DNA of 64,000 nt from Morinoia aosen (GCA_030386875.1 CM059560.1:30002183-30066182); one strand, 5' to 3'. Shown: positions 35,046-46,680, counted from the first letter of the stretch. Made by a program: numbers and translations. The notes: generated by a model from the letters alone, not told the origin.

Positions 35046-36299
35046 ATTATATTGGCAAGGTTTTCTAATCATAGAAAATAGATCATTTTCTATTTCTGTC
35101 AACCTATTTTTATAATTTTAAAAATAAACTGTGGAAATTTTGTAGATTCGTAGGGGTGAATTATCAAATTTCAGCATTCCAATTATTTTAGTGTCATGCG
35201 CAGCAGTGTAATTATTTTTGTTTTTCAACATATTTTGTAACTTAGAATTATACGTTCATATTAAATTGTATACGAAAAGTTTTACCATTTATAACGAATT
35301 TCCAACGGATTTTCATTACATGAACGAATTTAATGTAATAAAAGTGAAATTGATATAGCAAAATTACATTCATCATTCTAGTTGATGAGAGTATAAATAT
35401 CTCATTCATCATTTACGTCATTGAAAGTACAGATGGTTAAAAAAGCAGAAATTCATAGAAGTAATTTAGGTTAAAGATTATAATAGTAGAGGTTATCATT
35501 TTCATTGAAAAAAATTACTTCACTCCTACGCCGCATTGTGTAGTTAAGGTAACATTTTCCAGCAAATATTACGCAGTGCGATCCGCTCGTTTTCACACCA
35601 TAAAACTCGCTCTCACCAGCTGCGGTTGAGTGCTTCATCGCCGCTAACGAGCTTTGTTCCCTTGTTAAAACCTAGTCAAAATTCCCTCAGGGGTGTTTTT
35701 TTCTTTTTTATTACTGCCAACCAACACGTGTGCATTTGGCTTGTAAATGTGCAGTCACGTTCAGAGCTTCTTGTTGCTAGACAATATTTTTGTTATTATA
35801 TGTATGGCATTAGTATGTTTTCTGAATTACTAGGTTTGCTACAAGTAGGTGTTGGTAAAGGTGAAACCGCTATTGTCGCAGGTGCGTTTTAATAATTGTA
35901 AAGAATAGACATTGTTCAAGGTATGTAGGTATTAATGAAGATGAGGAACTGGGGATGGCTTAGAATACGATTGAGTTGGAATGTTGAAGCGAGATGTATT
36001 TAATGTAGTAGGGAAAACAAAGAGCGACATATATTGCTTTGTGACGATAATCAGGTAAATGCAGCATGTAATAGCGTAAGGCTAGTTAAAGCACAATAGG
36101 AACAAGACGGATTAGTCCCATTTTTTGTAGTTAACGTGTAGAAAAAACTTGGGGTTGACCCAAGTTCAGGAAAAATCCTTGCACAATAATCGATGATAAT
36201 GAGGCACTTTGGGATTCCCTCCTTTTCCAAGCAATTGTTTGTTTAAGCCAGATAACCAAAAAAAATGGGCTCACTAAATAGTGCAATTTATTTAGCTCA
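35046..36299. other. Non-coding stretch, nothing recognised
   Basis: AT-rich. Possibly contains unrecognisable 5' remains of the Penelope-like element near 35046-35150. No gene seen. Confidence 0.45.
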
Positions 36300-36750
36300 A
36301 CACGTTACCTTCGTTTGCGCGGTTTCTACAGTCGGTTTGGTTAGGCTGGAAGTGGCAGGATTGAAAAGCCAACTTCACTGCTTTATTACTTTTTATCCTT
36401 TCTAAGAGGCGGGAAAAACATAAATGCACGATAACATTTTAACTTGTATGCCACTGTCTAATTTGAATAAAGGTAATGAAAGGATTGAAAACTATTCATT
36501 GATACTGTTACATAAATGAGTAATTTACCTATTGGTTCACATACTGTGTGTACCAATACTCAGGCAGCGTGTTAAATGTTGCCTGTTCTGATGATTTTTT
36601 CCCAATGAAATTTTCCCGTTTTTGTAGAGCACATTAATATAAATTTGAGAAAAATTACCTAAGTGCAGGAGTAATTTTAGTTCAATTTCTGAAAGATCTT
36701 CGTATCTTCCACAAAATAAAGCCTGGACAGGCCTGCGAAGCAAGCTTGCA
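36300..36750 (+). repeat. Dispersed repeat C, copy 1
   Basis: Shares an ordered set of words with 44515-44870 and 53990-54290: GGTTTGGTTAGG, TCTTTCTAAGA-like, AAATGCACGATAACATTTT, GAGTAATTTACCTATTGGTT and CAGCGTGTTAAA. All three are in the same orientation and strongly diverged. Family unknown. Confidence 0.65.
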
Positions 36751-37207
36751 GATCCGTTTTTGGTTAAAAAATTGAAACTACCTTACTATTATCATTCATT
36801 TAAGTAATATCGATTTAGAAATTGAAACTACTAACTATTATCATTCATTTATATAATACCGATTTAGAAATTGAATAATGAAAGAAATTCCGTTCTTAAA
36901 GAGATGAACTTCCAATTTTCATTCAGTCATGTACTACTTCATGAGAGGAATGAGAACTGCAAAAATAGCAGTAGCTCGCCTCCACATAGTGCGGTGAGCG
37001 TGCACCATCAGGTGAGAAATTATTTTTTTCGAAATTTACAACGGTAACCGGAATTCTTTTTCTGTGTGGGTTTTAGCATCGACTCTACACCAAAGCAAGC
37101 AAACAAAATTTACACTCAATTTTAATTGGGTAAACTATCCTCGCTCTTCTGTCCGCCGTACTTCCGGCTTTGAAAATGTTTTTTTTTTTGAGCTTGCCAT
37201 ACGAGTC

Positions 37208-37548
37208 AATATTGGTCGAATGATAGGCATACTAAGTTAATTACAGTCGAATAATGGGCGTACTGAGTTAATTAATGTCGAATAATGGGCGTACTGAGTT
37301 AATTAATGTTGAATAATGGGCGTACTGAGTTAATTATTTTGAATAATGAGCACACTGAGTTAATTATTGTCGAATAATGGGCACACTGAGTTAATTATTG
37401 TCGAATAATGGGCACACTGAGTTAATTATTGTCGAATAATGGGCACACTGAATTAATTATTGTCGAATAATGGGCACACTGAGTTAATTATTGCCGAATA
37501 ATGGGCATAGTGAGTTAATTATTGTTGAATTACGTTAATAATGAGTTC
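37208..37548 (+). repeat. 31-bp tandem array, about 10.5 units
   Basis: The unit GTCGAATAATGGGCACACTG plus AGTTAATTATT starts at 37215, 37246, 37277, 37308 and on to about 37524 in 31-bp steps. Early units read GGGCGTACTG and later ones GGGCACACTG, so variants are grouped in blocks. Confidence 0.95.
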
Positions 37549-38521
37549 ATTTTAATTTAATGATGGGCATAACTAGCTAATAGTCACCAAATGAGAGCAA
37601 ATAACCGATACTATTCACCCAGACAGAATGAAGTGGTAATAACCACTGTCAAATAAAAACTCAATAACTATGATATGCTAAACAGAATGAGTGAACACCT
37701 GATATTAGCTAACATACCGAGTTAATATGTCATGTGGTTAAAAAACACGTATACTTATCATTTGTCCAATTGTAATGTAATATTATGTAAATCTTTAATT
37801 GCAAAGCAATCCGTGGCATTGTAAGAGGCTGCAGTGGGACTGTAAAAAATTCTTGTTCACTGACGACTAAATTCCTCTTAGCGCGAGCCAACGGTAGTGA
37901 GGCACTCAACAAGCTCTGTGTGGCGAAATTAGGATTTCAATTTGCGAACATGCACTCAATTTCTGTACAAAAGCGATTATTGACTTCGTCTTGGAATACC
38001 ATTTAATATTTTCCCAAGTCAGTCTAAGTCCACGATATTCTAGGGAGCGTAACGTAACGCAACACTCACACTCGTTACTTATATTTACCCTAATTTTGTC
38101 CACAAATTGTGCGTGAATGAAAATCCGGCCAGCAAAGGATCCGAGTATCGTAAGACCTTCAGTACAGCTTTTAAAAATACTTCCCCAATAGACTCAGCCC
38201 GACTTCATTCTAGGTTTAGCTTCCAGACGCTGCAGCCAAATCCTTCACGAACAATAGTTCGCAAACTGTAACAGAATTCATGCATATTGAATTCCAGTTA
38301 TTGGAAAACAAGATCCATAATTCGGCGCTGAATGCAGTTTGTATAAACAGTTGAGGAAATTCATCTCCTCCTCATCGTTCTGTTCTCTTGAGTGCCATGC
38401 GCGTGTGCGATTGAACTCGACACTCCGAAGAGAGATCGAGTCGCGTCTTGGGAGATGGAGTGAGATGGCGAATTGGCCAGTCGCACGAGGAGTGTCGTGA
38501 TGCTCAATGCCCGGATGTACT
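37549..38521. other. Non-coding stretch, nothing recognised
   Basis: No gene seen. The sequence just before the 22-bp array (38370-38520) is GC-richer and carries GACACTCCG at about 38420 and GGAGTGTCG at about 38490 as a short inverted pair. Confidence 0.45.
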
Positions 38522-38812
38522 GTGCGTGCTCAATGTTGATGCCATTACTGCTCAATGTTGATGCCATTACTGCTCAATGTTGATGCCATTATTGCTCAAT
38601 GTTGATGCCATTACTGCTCAATGTTGATGCCATTACTGCTCAATGTTGATGCCATTACTGCTCAATGTTGCTGCCATTACGGTTCAATGTTGCTGCCATT
38701 ACTGCTCAATGTTGATGCCATTACTGTTCGATATTGATGCCATTACTGTTTAATGTTGATGCCAGTACTGCTCAATGTTGATACTTCCTTACTGCTAAAT
38801 ACTAATGCCATT
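38522..38812 (+). repeat. 22-bp tandem array, about 13 units
   Basis: The unit TGCTCAATGTTGATGCCATT plus AC repeats with few changes (TTGCTGCC and TTCGATATTG variants towards the end). It stops about 55 bp before the 15-bp array. Confidence 0.95.
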
Positions 38813-38868
38813 TCTACCACTGCTACTTGCTGCTGGTGTTGATGAAGCTACTATAAACTACTGCTGAT

Positions 38869-41690
38869 GCAGGCACACTTGGTGCAGATACACTTCGTGC
38901 AGATACACTTGGTGCAGATACACTTGGTGCAGATACACTTGGTGCAGATACACTTTGTGCAGATACACTTTGTGCAGATACACGGTGCAGATGCACTTGG
39001 TGCAGATGCGCTTGGCGCAGATGCGCTTGGTGCAGATGCGCTTGGTGCAGATGCGCTTGGTGCAGATGCGCTTGGTGCAGATGCGCTTGGTGCAAATGCG
39101 CTTGGTGCAGATGCGCTTGGTGCAGATGCGCTTGGTGCAGATGCGCTTGGTGCAGATGCGCTTGGTGCAGATGCGCTTGGTGCAGATGCGCTTGGTGCAG
39201 ATGCGCTTGGTGCAGATGCGCTTGGTGCAGATGCGCTTGGTGCAGATGCGCTTGGTGCAGATGTGCTTAGTGCAGATGCGCTGGTGCAGATGCGCTTGGG
39301 GCAGATGCGCTTGGGGCAGATGCGCTTGGTGCAGATACGCTTGGGACAGATGCGCATGGGGCAGATGCGCTTGGGACAGATGCGCATGGGGCAGATGCGC
39401 TTGGGGCAGATGCGCTTGGGGCAGATGCGCTTGGGGCAGATGCGCTTGGGGCAGATGCGCTTGGGGCAGATGCGCTTGGGGCAGATGCGCTTGGGGCAGA
39501 TGCGCTTGGGGCAGATGCGCTTGGGGCAGATGCGCTTGGGGCAGATGCGCTTGGGGCAGATGCGCTTGGGGCAGATGCGCTTGGGGCAGATGCGCTTGGG
39601 GCAGATGCGCTTGGGGCAGATGCGCTTGGGGCAGATGCGCTTGGGGCAGATGCGCTTGGGGCAGATGCGCTTGGGGCAGATGCGCTTGGGGCAGATGCGC
39701 TTGGAGCAGATGCGCTTGGGGCAGATGCGCTTGGGGCAGATGCGCTTGGGGCAGATGCGCTTGGGGCAGATGCGCTTGGTGCAGATGCGCTTGGTGCAGA
39801 TGCGCTTGGTGCAGATGCGCTTGGTGCAGATGCGCTTGGTGCAGATGCGCTTGGTGCAGATGCGCTTGGTGCAGATGCGCTTGGTGCAGATGCGCTTGGT
39901 GCAGATGCGCTTGGTGCAGATGCGCTTGGTGCAGATGCGCTTGGTGCAGATGCGCTTGGTGCAGATGCGCTTGGTGCAGATGCGCTTGGTGCAGATGCGC
40001 TTGGCGCAGATGCGCTTGGCGCAGATGCGCTTGGCGCAGATGCGCTTGGCGCAGATGCGCTTGGCGCAGATGCGCTTGGCGCAGATGCGCTTGGCGCAGA
40101 TGCGCTTGGCGCAGATGCGCTTGGCGCAGATGCGCTTGGCGCAGATGCGCTTGGCGCAGATGCGCTTGGCGCAGATGCGCTTGGCGCAGATGCGCTTGGC
40201 GCAGATGCGCTTGGCGCAGATGCGCTTGGCGCAGATGCGCTTGGCGCAGATGCGCTTGGCGCAGATGCGCTTGGCGCAGATGCGCTTGGCGCAGATGCGC
40301 TTGGCGCAGATGCGCTTGGCGCAGATGCGCTTGGCGCAGATGCGCTTGGCGCAGATGCGCTTGGCGCAGATGCGCTTGGCGCAGATGCGCTTGGCGCAGA
40401 TGCGCTTGGCGCAGATGCGCTTGGCGCAGATGCGCTTGGCGCAGATGCGCTTGGCGCAGATGCGCTTGGCGCAGATGCGCTTGGCGCAGATGCGCTTGGC
40501 GCAGATGCGCTTGGCGCAGATGCGCTTGGCGCAGATGCGCTTGGCGCAGATGCGCTTGGCGCAGATGCGCTTGGCGCAGATGCGCTTGGCGCAGATGCGC
40601 TTGGTGCAGATGCGCTTGGTGCAGATGCGCTTGGTGCAGATGCGCTTGGTGCAGATGCGCTTGGTGCAGATGCGCTTGGTGCAGATGCGCTTGGTGCAGA
40701 TGCGCTTGGTGCAGATGCGCTTGGTGCAGATGCGCTTGGTGCAGATGCGCTTGGTGCAGATGCGCTTGGTGCAGATGCGCTTGGTGCAGATGCGCTTGGT
40801 GCAGATATGCTTGGTGCAGATATGCTTGGTGCAGATATGCTTGGTGGAGATAAGCTTGGTGCAGATATGCTTGGTGGAGATATGCTTGGTGGAGATAAGC
40901 TTGGTGCAGATATGCTTGGTGGAGATATGCTTGGTGGAGATAAGCTTGGTGCAGATATGCTTGGTGCAGATATGCTTGGTGCAGATATGCTTGGTGCAGA
41001 TATGCTTGGTGCAGATATGCTTGGTGCAGATATGCTTGGTGCAGATATGCTTGGTGCAGATATGCTTGGTGCAGATATGCTTGGTGCAGATATGCTTGGT
41101 GCAGATATGCTTGGTGCAGATATGCTTGGTGCAGATATGCTTGGTGCAGATATGCTTGGTGCAGATATGCTTGGAGCAGCTATGCTTGGTGCAGCTATGC
41201 TTGGAGCAGCTATGCTAGGAGGAGCTACTGCTGATGCAGCCACTGCTGATGCAGCCACTGCTGATGCAGCCACTGCTGATGCAGCCACTGCTGATGCAGC
41301 CACTGCTGATGCAGCCACTGCTGATGCAGCCACTGCTGATGCAGCCACTGCTGATGCAGCCACTGCTGATGCAGCCACTGCTGATGCAGCCACTGCTGAT
41401 GCAGCCACTGCTGATGCAGCCACTGCTGATGCAGCCACTGCTGATGCAGCCACTGCTGATGCAGCCACTGCTGATGCAGCCACTGCTGATGCAGCCACTG
41501 CTGATGCAGCCACTGCTGATGCAGCCACTGCTGATGCAGCCACTGCTGATGCAGCCACTGCTGATGCAGCCACTGCTGATGCAGCCACTGCTGATGCAGC
41601 CACTGCTGATGCAGCCACTGCTGATGCAGCCACTGCTGATGCAGCCACTGCTGATGCAGCCACTGCTGATGCAGCCACTGCTGATGCAGA
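38869..41690 (+). repeat. 15-bp minisatellite, about 188 units in homogeneous blocks
   Basis: Unit GGNGCAGATGCGCTT and relatives. Blocks in order: GATACACTT type (38869-38985); GGT-GCGCTT (to about 39290); GGG type (to about 39776); GGT (to about 40006); GGC (to about 40606); GGT (to about 40803); GATATGCTT type (to about 41175, with three GGTGGAGATAAGCTT units in a 45-bp higher-order pattern at 40846-40950); three GCAGCTATGCTT units; then about 31 units of GCAGCCACTGCTGAT. Because 15 is a multiple of three, several frames stay open: plus 38857-42003 (stop to stop, G-A-D-x-L repeats, no early ATG), plus 38867-41218 (LxQMR repeats), plus 38955-40853, and minus 39267-41708 (SASAP repeats, 813 codons). 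A 2-bp and a 1-bp deletion (about 38985 and 39285) shift and then restore phase. Whether any frame is translated cannot be told here. Confidence 0.97.
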
Positions 41691-42003
41691 TACAGTTGTT
41701 GCAGCCACATTTGGTTCAGCTTCAGGTGATGCTGGTGCAGTTGACGCCCAGCAGTTAGTGCTGCCGTCGCTCCAAGAGGCTCTGGTGTTGATGGTAATTC
41801 AATTTGAAGTTCCTGAAACGCAGGTGCTGCTGTTGTTCTTATTCTGCTGCAGTTGCTGCTGGAGTTACTGCTGTTGTTCTTCGTGCTGTTATTTTTTGTG
41901 TTGCTGCTGCTGCTCCTGTTGCGAGATCATACTGCTATCCATGCTGCAGCTGTTGCTGCTGCTTCTGCTCCTGCTACTGCTAGTGTCAGGATTGTCTGTT
42001 TAG
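41691..42003 (+). other. GCT/CTG-rich tail of the 15-bp array
   Basis: The GAD-frame continues through a non-repetitive segment (FGSASGDAGAVDAQQ, then LPSLQEALVLMVIQFEVPE) into Cys/Leu-rich low-complexity text and stops at 42001-42003. In another frame the last part reads AAAVAAASAPATASVRIVC, so the Ala-rich text changes frame. It resembles the Ala-rich locus at 21660-22140. Confidence 0.5.
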
Positions 42004-43340
42004 GGTCTTTATTTTCTTTATGGTAGCTTTAATGTCATGGTTTTACTTTTATCTTTGATTTAAATCGTAGATTTTATTTCAACCTATTTTGTCTTTTTTT
42101 CAATTTGCCAATATTTATAAGTCAATAAACGAGTGTGCTGCCGCCACCTGGATTGCAGGAAATAATGATTTCGAGTACGAAGAGGTGTTTTAATTTCTAT
42201 TTCAGTGACGTTATTTTACCACACAATCACATGAGCTAACGATTATTAGCTTGGTTGAACGATCATAACCGTTTATCTCGTATCAAACAGGTCATCGAAA
42301 CACTCAGGACAAGATCAAGCAGTTATTACATGATTACTAATTACCAATCCTATTTATTTTATTACTAAGAGAAACTGCTCACACACGCTATCGCAGGAGC
42401 AGTGCCAGAATGAATACAGTGCTATGTCTAAGTACATTCGCAACACCCGGCATCATACGTGGCAGCCACAAGTGCCGAAGGACAACAGAGACGGGGAGAT
42501 CCATGGTGTTATCTCCACACTTTCGACTCAGTGAAAATTGATTTCAAAGTATCCTTGGTATTGAAGGTTTACGGAGCACGATTCAACGTGTTTGCGATGC
42601 TACTTCAAATCTCTGTTCGAGGATGAAAGTGAACGCGTAGTGTCTCGGAGATACACTTTAATGATGGTGCAGTCAGCAAATGTTGAATGCCGAGAATCAT
42701 ATTCGCAAGACCAAGCCTTCAATATTTATTGGCAGGCTGTTGCTTTAGAAGTACGCTTCGACCGGCGCACCAATCAATGGAAGCGCATCGTGCTCTCTCT
42801 CAGATGTTAATTCGGTGCGTCTTTCGTCTCAGCTGACTGAGGGTGATCTACACTTCCGCTCAGCCTTGAGTGTGATTGTTATGAACAATCGCGTTCTATT
42901 GGTGTCAAAAAAATCAATTGTTATATTTTATTGCTTTAATGTTGACTCTTGTTTCTTACGACACCGATAAAACGCGTTTTTTCATAACGATCACGTTCTG
43001 TTGGTGTCACAATGAACAAGAGTCAACTTAAAAACAACAGAATAGGCTAATACTGCCCATAATTTGTTTCATATAAAAGATTCTCCAAACAAATAAATCA
43101 TGAAAAACTGTAATAATGCAATGAAAAGGAGAAAGGTTAATCATTATTTAAGACTAATTGGACCATACGTTGCGGTGGAGAGAGGAGAGGGAAGAAGGAG
43201 GCAGCAGCGCTGGCAACCAAGAATTCGAAAGAGGTTGATAAGTGTTCCTCAAAAGATTCTCGAATATATGGAAATAGATGTGGTGAGCTTTGTGGTGAGA
43301 ATAGCTTCTTCTTCTGAGGATCGCAGCTTTTAGGAGATGA
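42004..43340. other. Non-coding stretch, nothing recognised
   Basis: No supported gene. Frames of 60-77 codons (42592-42810, 43100-43333) match nothing I know. Confidence 0.45.
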
Positions 43341-43341
43341 A

Positions 43342-43700
43342 CACCTCAGAAGATATGGGATAAACAATAGGTTTAGGTCAGCTAGGTTTGTTTACCCTTT
43401 GCTCAGAGAACTGGGGCCCCCAGAGGAAATAATATAAAGGACCCGAAGTGTAGATAGATCCTCGGAACTTTTGCCTTTCGCGCCCACTTTATTTTTTCAG
43501 TTTTCATACCTTCTTCGATATCTCTTCGTTGTCTTCTCTTTATCTTCCTTCCCAACTTGCCCTTTCTATGCGCAGAGCATTTTGTATAGGAACACAACTT
43601 GTGCATTTATTGTTTTTTTTCAGTTCAAACTAAATGGTCCTTTTTATTTGCTCTCGTGATAGCCTATGTTATGGCTAGGGAGACTTGCAATAATTTAATA
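43342..43700 (+). mobile_element. SINE-like family, diverged subfamily B copy
   Basis: Related to 57530-57890 through ACAATAGGTTTAGGTCAGC, GGCCCCCAGAGG, a pyrimidine-rich middle and GGAACACAACTTGTGC. The latter is a roughly 30-bp segment missing from the younger copies. Ends at GGGAGACTTGCAATAA. No clear target duplication. Confidence 0.65.
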
Positions 43701-43756
43701 ATTTTCGAAAGGGAATACGTATTACATATTCTTGGTGTGAGAAATCATCTGAGACC

Positions 43757-44100
43757 TCCCAAGAGAGGTACGACTATTGTATCCATGGGAATTAGCGTTC
43801 TAAAGAATAAAATGTGAGGTCCCGAGCTAAAGATTAGATAGGAATTCCTTTTGTTAAAGTAGAATGTTTTTTTTCACGAAACATCTTTTTTTCGGTTCAC
43901 TGCTGACCTGTTTTTCAGCACCTCCTACTTCTTCAACTTTTATGTTTCATAAACTTCTTTCTCAACTTACTGTTTCTATGCCCCTTCTGCATAGATTCTG
44001 CGTTCCCTTATCTCCATAATAAATGGTGCCTTCTTCCCTCCTCTCTTCGGAACGTTTTTTTAGGCGGTTAGAGAGGCTTAAACTAACATCTAGTCTAATG
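43757..44100 (+). mobile_element. SINE-like retroposon copy
   Basis: Full-length diverged copy: CCTCCCAAGAGAGGTACGAC head, GGTCCCGAGCTAAAGATTAG, TTTTTTTCGGTTCACTGCTG, and tail GAGAGGCTTAAACTAACATC. Its head and flanks are too diverged for a target duplication to be seen. Confidence 0.85.
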
Positions 44101-44514
44101 TCAAAACTGGGGTTAGCACAATGGTGTTATTGAATCGTTTGATAACTAAACATGTTTGACACATATAAGTGATAGAAATTTAGCAGTTTACTCCAACACA
44201 TGGCAGCTTATGTTCGAGCGGAGTTCAAATTTGCACGGCGTAAAGTCAGTGCAAATAATTCAGGCTAATCAGCCGACGCTGGACGTACTTTAGATAGACA
44301 GAGCAAAGCTGCTGCTGTGTGTGCCAGGACGCACGTGGAGACGTGCGAGCGAGATGAGAAGAACCGCTGAACCGTGTTCAGATCTCGTTAGTTCTTCATA
44401 AGAAATGTTATTTGATTGCCACATTCCGTGATAAATGTAGCAAAAACTTATTTTAGTTTCCAGCTAGCAAAAGTTGTAAGTTTGCGACTCGATAAGCTAG
44501 CAAGTTTGATCCTC

Positions 44515-44870
44515 GCAAAACTAGCGACTTTGATCGGCTTGTTTAGGTTGGGAGAAGCCGTGTTGAAAACCGTTCTTTTCTACTGGGATACATATTTAAT
44601 CTTTCTAAGAAGAAAGAAAAACACAATTGCACGATAATATGTTGCCTCATACGCTAAAAATTTATCTCGTAAGAGGTAGTAAAATAGTTTAAATCTATTC
44701 GTTTTTACCGGTACGTATTGTAAATGAGCAATCAGCCTAGTGGTTCACATATATGCAATATACACAGAAAACGTGTTAAACAGTTTTATACCATTAACTG
44801 GAACCAAGTTCCAGCTTCAGTCATTCGACAGCATCTTGCATAGCAAGAACACTAAATCAGTTCGCCTGAG
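44515..44870 (+). repeat. Dispersed repeat C, copy 2
   Basis: Matches copies at 36300 and 53990: GGCTTGTTTAGGTTGGGAG, TCTTTCTAAGAAGAAAGAAA, AATTGCACGATAATATG, TAGTGGTTCACATAT and AACGTGTTAAACAGTTTTAT. Confidence 0.65.
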
Positions 44871-45214
44871 CGATCTATCGTGAAAGCGCTTTTTCCCGGC
44901 ACAAATGCAGGCTTTATCAGAAATATCGTCGCCCACGTCGAACTGAACGGCGGTATAAGTCACACTAATTGCTAATTTGGAGGCCTTTGCTGTTCAATCT
45001 GGGCCTGAAAAATAGCAATGAAGTTCTCCAATATCCCCAGTCACGCCACCTAATAGAGAGACTAAAGGGCGTACAATGTTTACGAAATGAATTGGTATCA
45101 AAGTATTAGACAGAACTGATACTAATTGTTTTTGATGCATCGAAGTTTAATAGTTACATAAATGTTCAACTTTTTTTGACTTGGTGAATAATATTAACGC
45201 CCACCCTCACAAAA
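44871..45214. other. Spacer, nothing recognised
   Basis: No gene or repeat seen. Confidence 0.4.
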
Positions 45215-45227
45215 GAGCATGAAATCA

Positions 45228-45583
45228 CCCCTCAGGGGGATAAAACTATTGTATCTATGGGAATTAGCGCTCCCAGGGGGACTGTGTAAGAGCCTGAGCT
45301 AAAGGTTATGTAGGCTTTCTGTTTTGTGGAAATAGAATAGGTTTTGTTTTGTTATGGACCATTTTTTTTTCGGTTCACTGCTGTCCTGTTTTTCAGCACC
45401 TACTACTTTCTTCTTAAACTTTTTTCTTGTTTCATGAACTTCTTTCCTAGCTTTCTGTTTCTGTGCACCTTGTGCATAGATTCCGCGTTCCCTCAACTCC
45501 ATACTAAATGGTGCCTTCCTTTTTCCTCTCTTGGAACATCTTCGTCGTGGTTAAGGGAGGCTAAAACTTTCTTGTATAATAAT
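45228..45583 (+). mobile_element. SINE-like retroposon copy with perfect TSD
   Basis: Flanked by the perfect 13-bp duplication GAGCATGAAATCA (45215-45227 and 45584-45596). Starts CCCCTCAGGGGGATAAAACT and ends AGGCTAAAACTTTCTTGTAT. The antisense frame 45299-45502 is intact (MELRERGIYAQGAQKQKARK and on). A second copy follows within about 20 bp. Confidence 0.9.
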
Positions 45584-45603
45584 GAGCATGAAATCATCTG
45601 TTC

Positions 45604-45985
45604 ATACTCCTCAGGGAGGTACAACTATGGCATCTACAAGAACAAGGCATTCTCAGGGGAAAAATGAGAAGTCCCAAGCTGAAATTCAGATATGCCTCCC
45701 ACTTGTTTTAACAGAATAGGTTTTTGCTAAGTTATGGACCGTCTTTTTTCGGTTCACTACGGGCGTATTTTTTAGCACCTTCGTCTTTCTTCTTCATTTT
45801 CTATCTTGCTTCGTAAACTTTATTCCTAATTTGTTGTTTCTATGGGCAGCGGATCATGTGTGGGAACACAACTTGTGCTTAGATTATCCGCTCCCTTTAA
45901 CTCATACCAAAAGGTACCTTCATGCTTCTTCTCTTCGAAACACTTTTGTTATAGTTCGGGAGACTTGAACTTATTTTTTAGCCGT
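45604..45985 (+). mobile_element. SINE-like retroposon copy, older, with 30-bp segment
   Basis: Begins CTCCTCAGGGAGGTACAACT and ends AGACTTGAACTTATTTTTTA. It carries the older-type segment GTGTGGGAACACAACTTGTG. A short possible target duplication (TTCATAC before the head and again at about 45990) is weak. Confidence 0.8.
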
Positions 45986-46114
45986 CGATTCATACGCAAA
46001 TTTTAATATCGACTTAGGAATGAGAGATGACAGAAATACACTGTTCTTGAAATCAAGGAAGGAGGCAGGCGGATCATGAGTGTTCAGGACGGAATGTCAC
46101 TTGGCAGGGGTGAA

Positions 46115-46192
46115 AGTAATGAAAGGTACATTACGCATTCACCGGCGGCACATTGCGGTGAAATCTAAGGTCGGCCTGTCACGCGATCGAAA
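46115..46192 (+). repeat. 78-bp segment, inverted copy at 48290-48365
   Basis: GAAAGGTACATTACGCATTC, CATTGCGGTGAAATCTAAGG and GTCACGCGATCG occur here and as the reverse complement at 48290-48365, roughly 90 percent alike. Part of an unidentified dispersed element. Confidence 0.8.
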
Positions 46193-46335
46193 CGCCTCTT
46201 ACTTGAATGATAACGAAACACTTTCCTCATTAATGTGCAGAAAGAAATAACTCATAATAAAGTAAAACTCATTTGGCACAGGGTATGCAAGTTATTTTCA
46301 TTGCCTGCTTTTTGGATGACCTTTGAAGCTCGAGT

Positions 46336-46665
46336 ACTCCTTAGGGGAATACAATTATTGTAGCTATTGGAATTAGCGCTCCCAGGGAGAGTAAATGAGG
46401 TCCCGAGCGAAAGATTAAGTAAGCCATCCATTTGTTAGAATAGCATAGGTTTTTTGTTATGTTACCGATAACCTTTTTTCGGTTCACTGTTGTCTTGTAT
46501 TTCAGCACCTACTACTTGCTTCAACTTGTGTTTTTTCATTAACTTCTTCAACGTACTGTTTCTACGCACCTTGTGCATAGATTCCGCATTATTTTAACTC
46601 CGTACTAAATACTACCTTCCTCTCTTTGCCTTTGCTGAGGTTAGGGAGGCTTGAACATCTAACAT
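46336..46665 (+). mobile_element. SINE-like retroposon copy with near-perfect TSD
   Basis: Flanked by CTTTGAAGCTCGAGT (46321-46335) and CTTTGAAGGTCGAGT (46666-46680), 14 of 15 bases equal. Head ACTCCTTAGGGGAATACAAT, tail GGGAGGCTTGAACATCTAA. Confidence 0.88.
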
Positions 46666-46680
46666 CTTTGAAGGTCGAGT

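Noticed and set aside
38867-41218. 783-codon LxQMR open frame as a gene
   Set aside because: Block changes alter residues in this frame, unlike in the GAD and SASAP frames, and openness follows from the 15-bp period.
41225-41758. QQWLH and MQPLL repeat frames on either strand
   Set aside because: Shadows of the GCAGCCACTGCTGAT repeat, with no other support.
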